Shown: positions 63,991 through 64,000 of the stretch, piece by piece
Layout of the letters: the number at the start of each line of letters is the position of its first letter
How positions within the stretch are numbered: the first letter of the stretch is position 1
Source of the DNA: Microglena sp. YARC
Lineage: Eukaryota > Chlorophyta > Chlorophyceae > Chlamydomonadales > Chlamydomonadaceae
NCBI GenBank assembly: GCA_022414725.1
Contig: CM039464.1
Location: 49,095,499-49,159,498, forward strand
Direction: 5' to 3'
DNA length: 64,000 nt
The notes under the pieces: model-generated
What the model saw: the letters and a program-made list of their open reading frames with translations, nothing else
Told to the model about the DNA's origin: nothing
Databases searched by the model: none
Translations under genes and position numbers: made by a program

Positions 63991-64000
63991 CTGATCTATC

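Overview
This is a eukaryotic nuclear window, very rich in introns and repeats. It has multi-exon genes with GT-AG introns, LTR and non-LTR retrotransposons, MITEs, SINE-like inserts and long microsatellites. The mix (Ty1/copia elements, a LINE combining RNase H with a probable restriction-like endonuclease as in the Dualen/RandI group known from Chlamydomonas, BTB/BACK and TPR genes, CCCTAAA-type tracts) suggests a green alga or related protist with a large genome. That is an inference; no rRNA, organelle or single-copy marker is present to fix the taxon.

Layout. 1-7.5 kb: gene A, a five-exon BACK-domain (BTB/Kelch-type) gene on the + strand. 7.5-21.5 kb: a tRNA-like SINE and then a nested pile in which a hAT-type MITE (8328-21442) is split by a 5'-truncated minus-strand LINE (3' end at 11758, 5' end at 21322). 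The LINE is split by a decayed copia element (15842-20326), which is itself split by a 326-bp retroposon. A second, 5'-truncated copia copy sits at 8744-11722. 21.5-26.8 kb: gene-poor, with short retroposons, a clean 188-bp hAT MITE, a foldback MITE and minisatellites. 26.8-53.6 kb: a paralogous BACK-domain locus (genes B and C) disrupted by a foldback repeat, a 319-bp SMART/TRIM-like LTR element, a 7.7-kb L1-like LINE and a 6.9-kb copia element. A tandem duplication (units 36164-48031 and 48032-53171) joins LINE sequence to the last exon of gene B through 9 bp of microhomology and makes an in-frame BACK-LINE fusion. Only the first unit carries the copia element, so the second gives its empty site. 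53.6-57 kb: repeats and LINE relics. 57-64 kb: three exons of a minus-strand TPR gene inside very large minisatellite introns, then a 23-bp tandem array.

The most unusual signal is that exons of two unrelated genes have their edges reiterated into the adjoining introns. Pieces made of an exon's first bases plus its acceptor site are repeated upstream of the exon. Pieces made of its last bases plus its donor site are repeated downstream. This is seen at BACK gene exons 4 and 5 and at all three TPR exons. It looks like a directional, splice-site-anchored mode of intron growth that ordinary feature types do not name.

Most transposon reading frames carry several frameshifts even where LTRs are almost identical, and the window has 36-47 base homopolymers. 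Some frameshifts may therefore be assembly errors. Exon structures were inferred by reading splice sites, phase and paralogue comparison, without transcripts.
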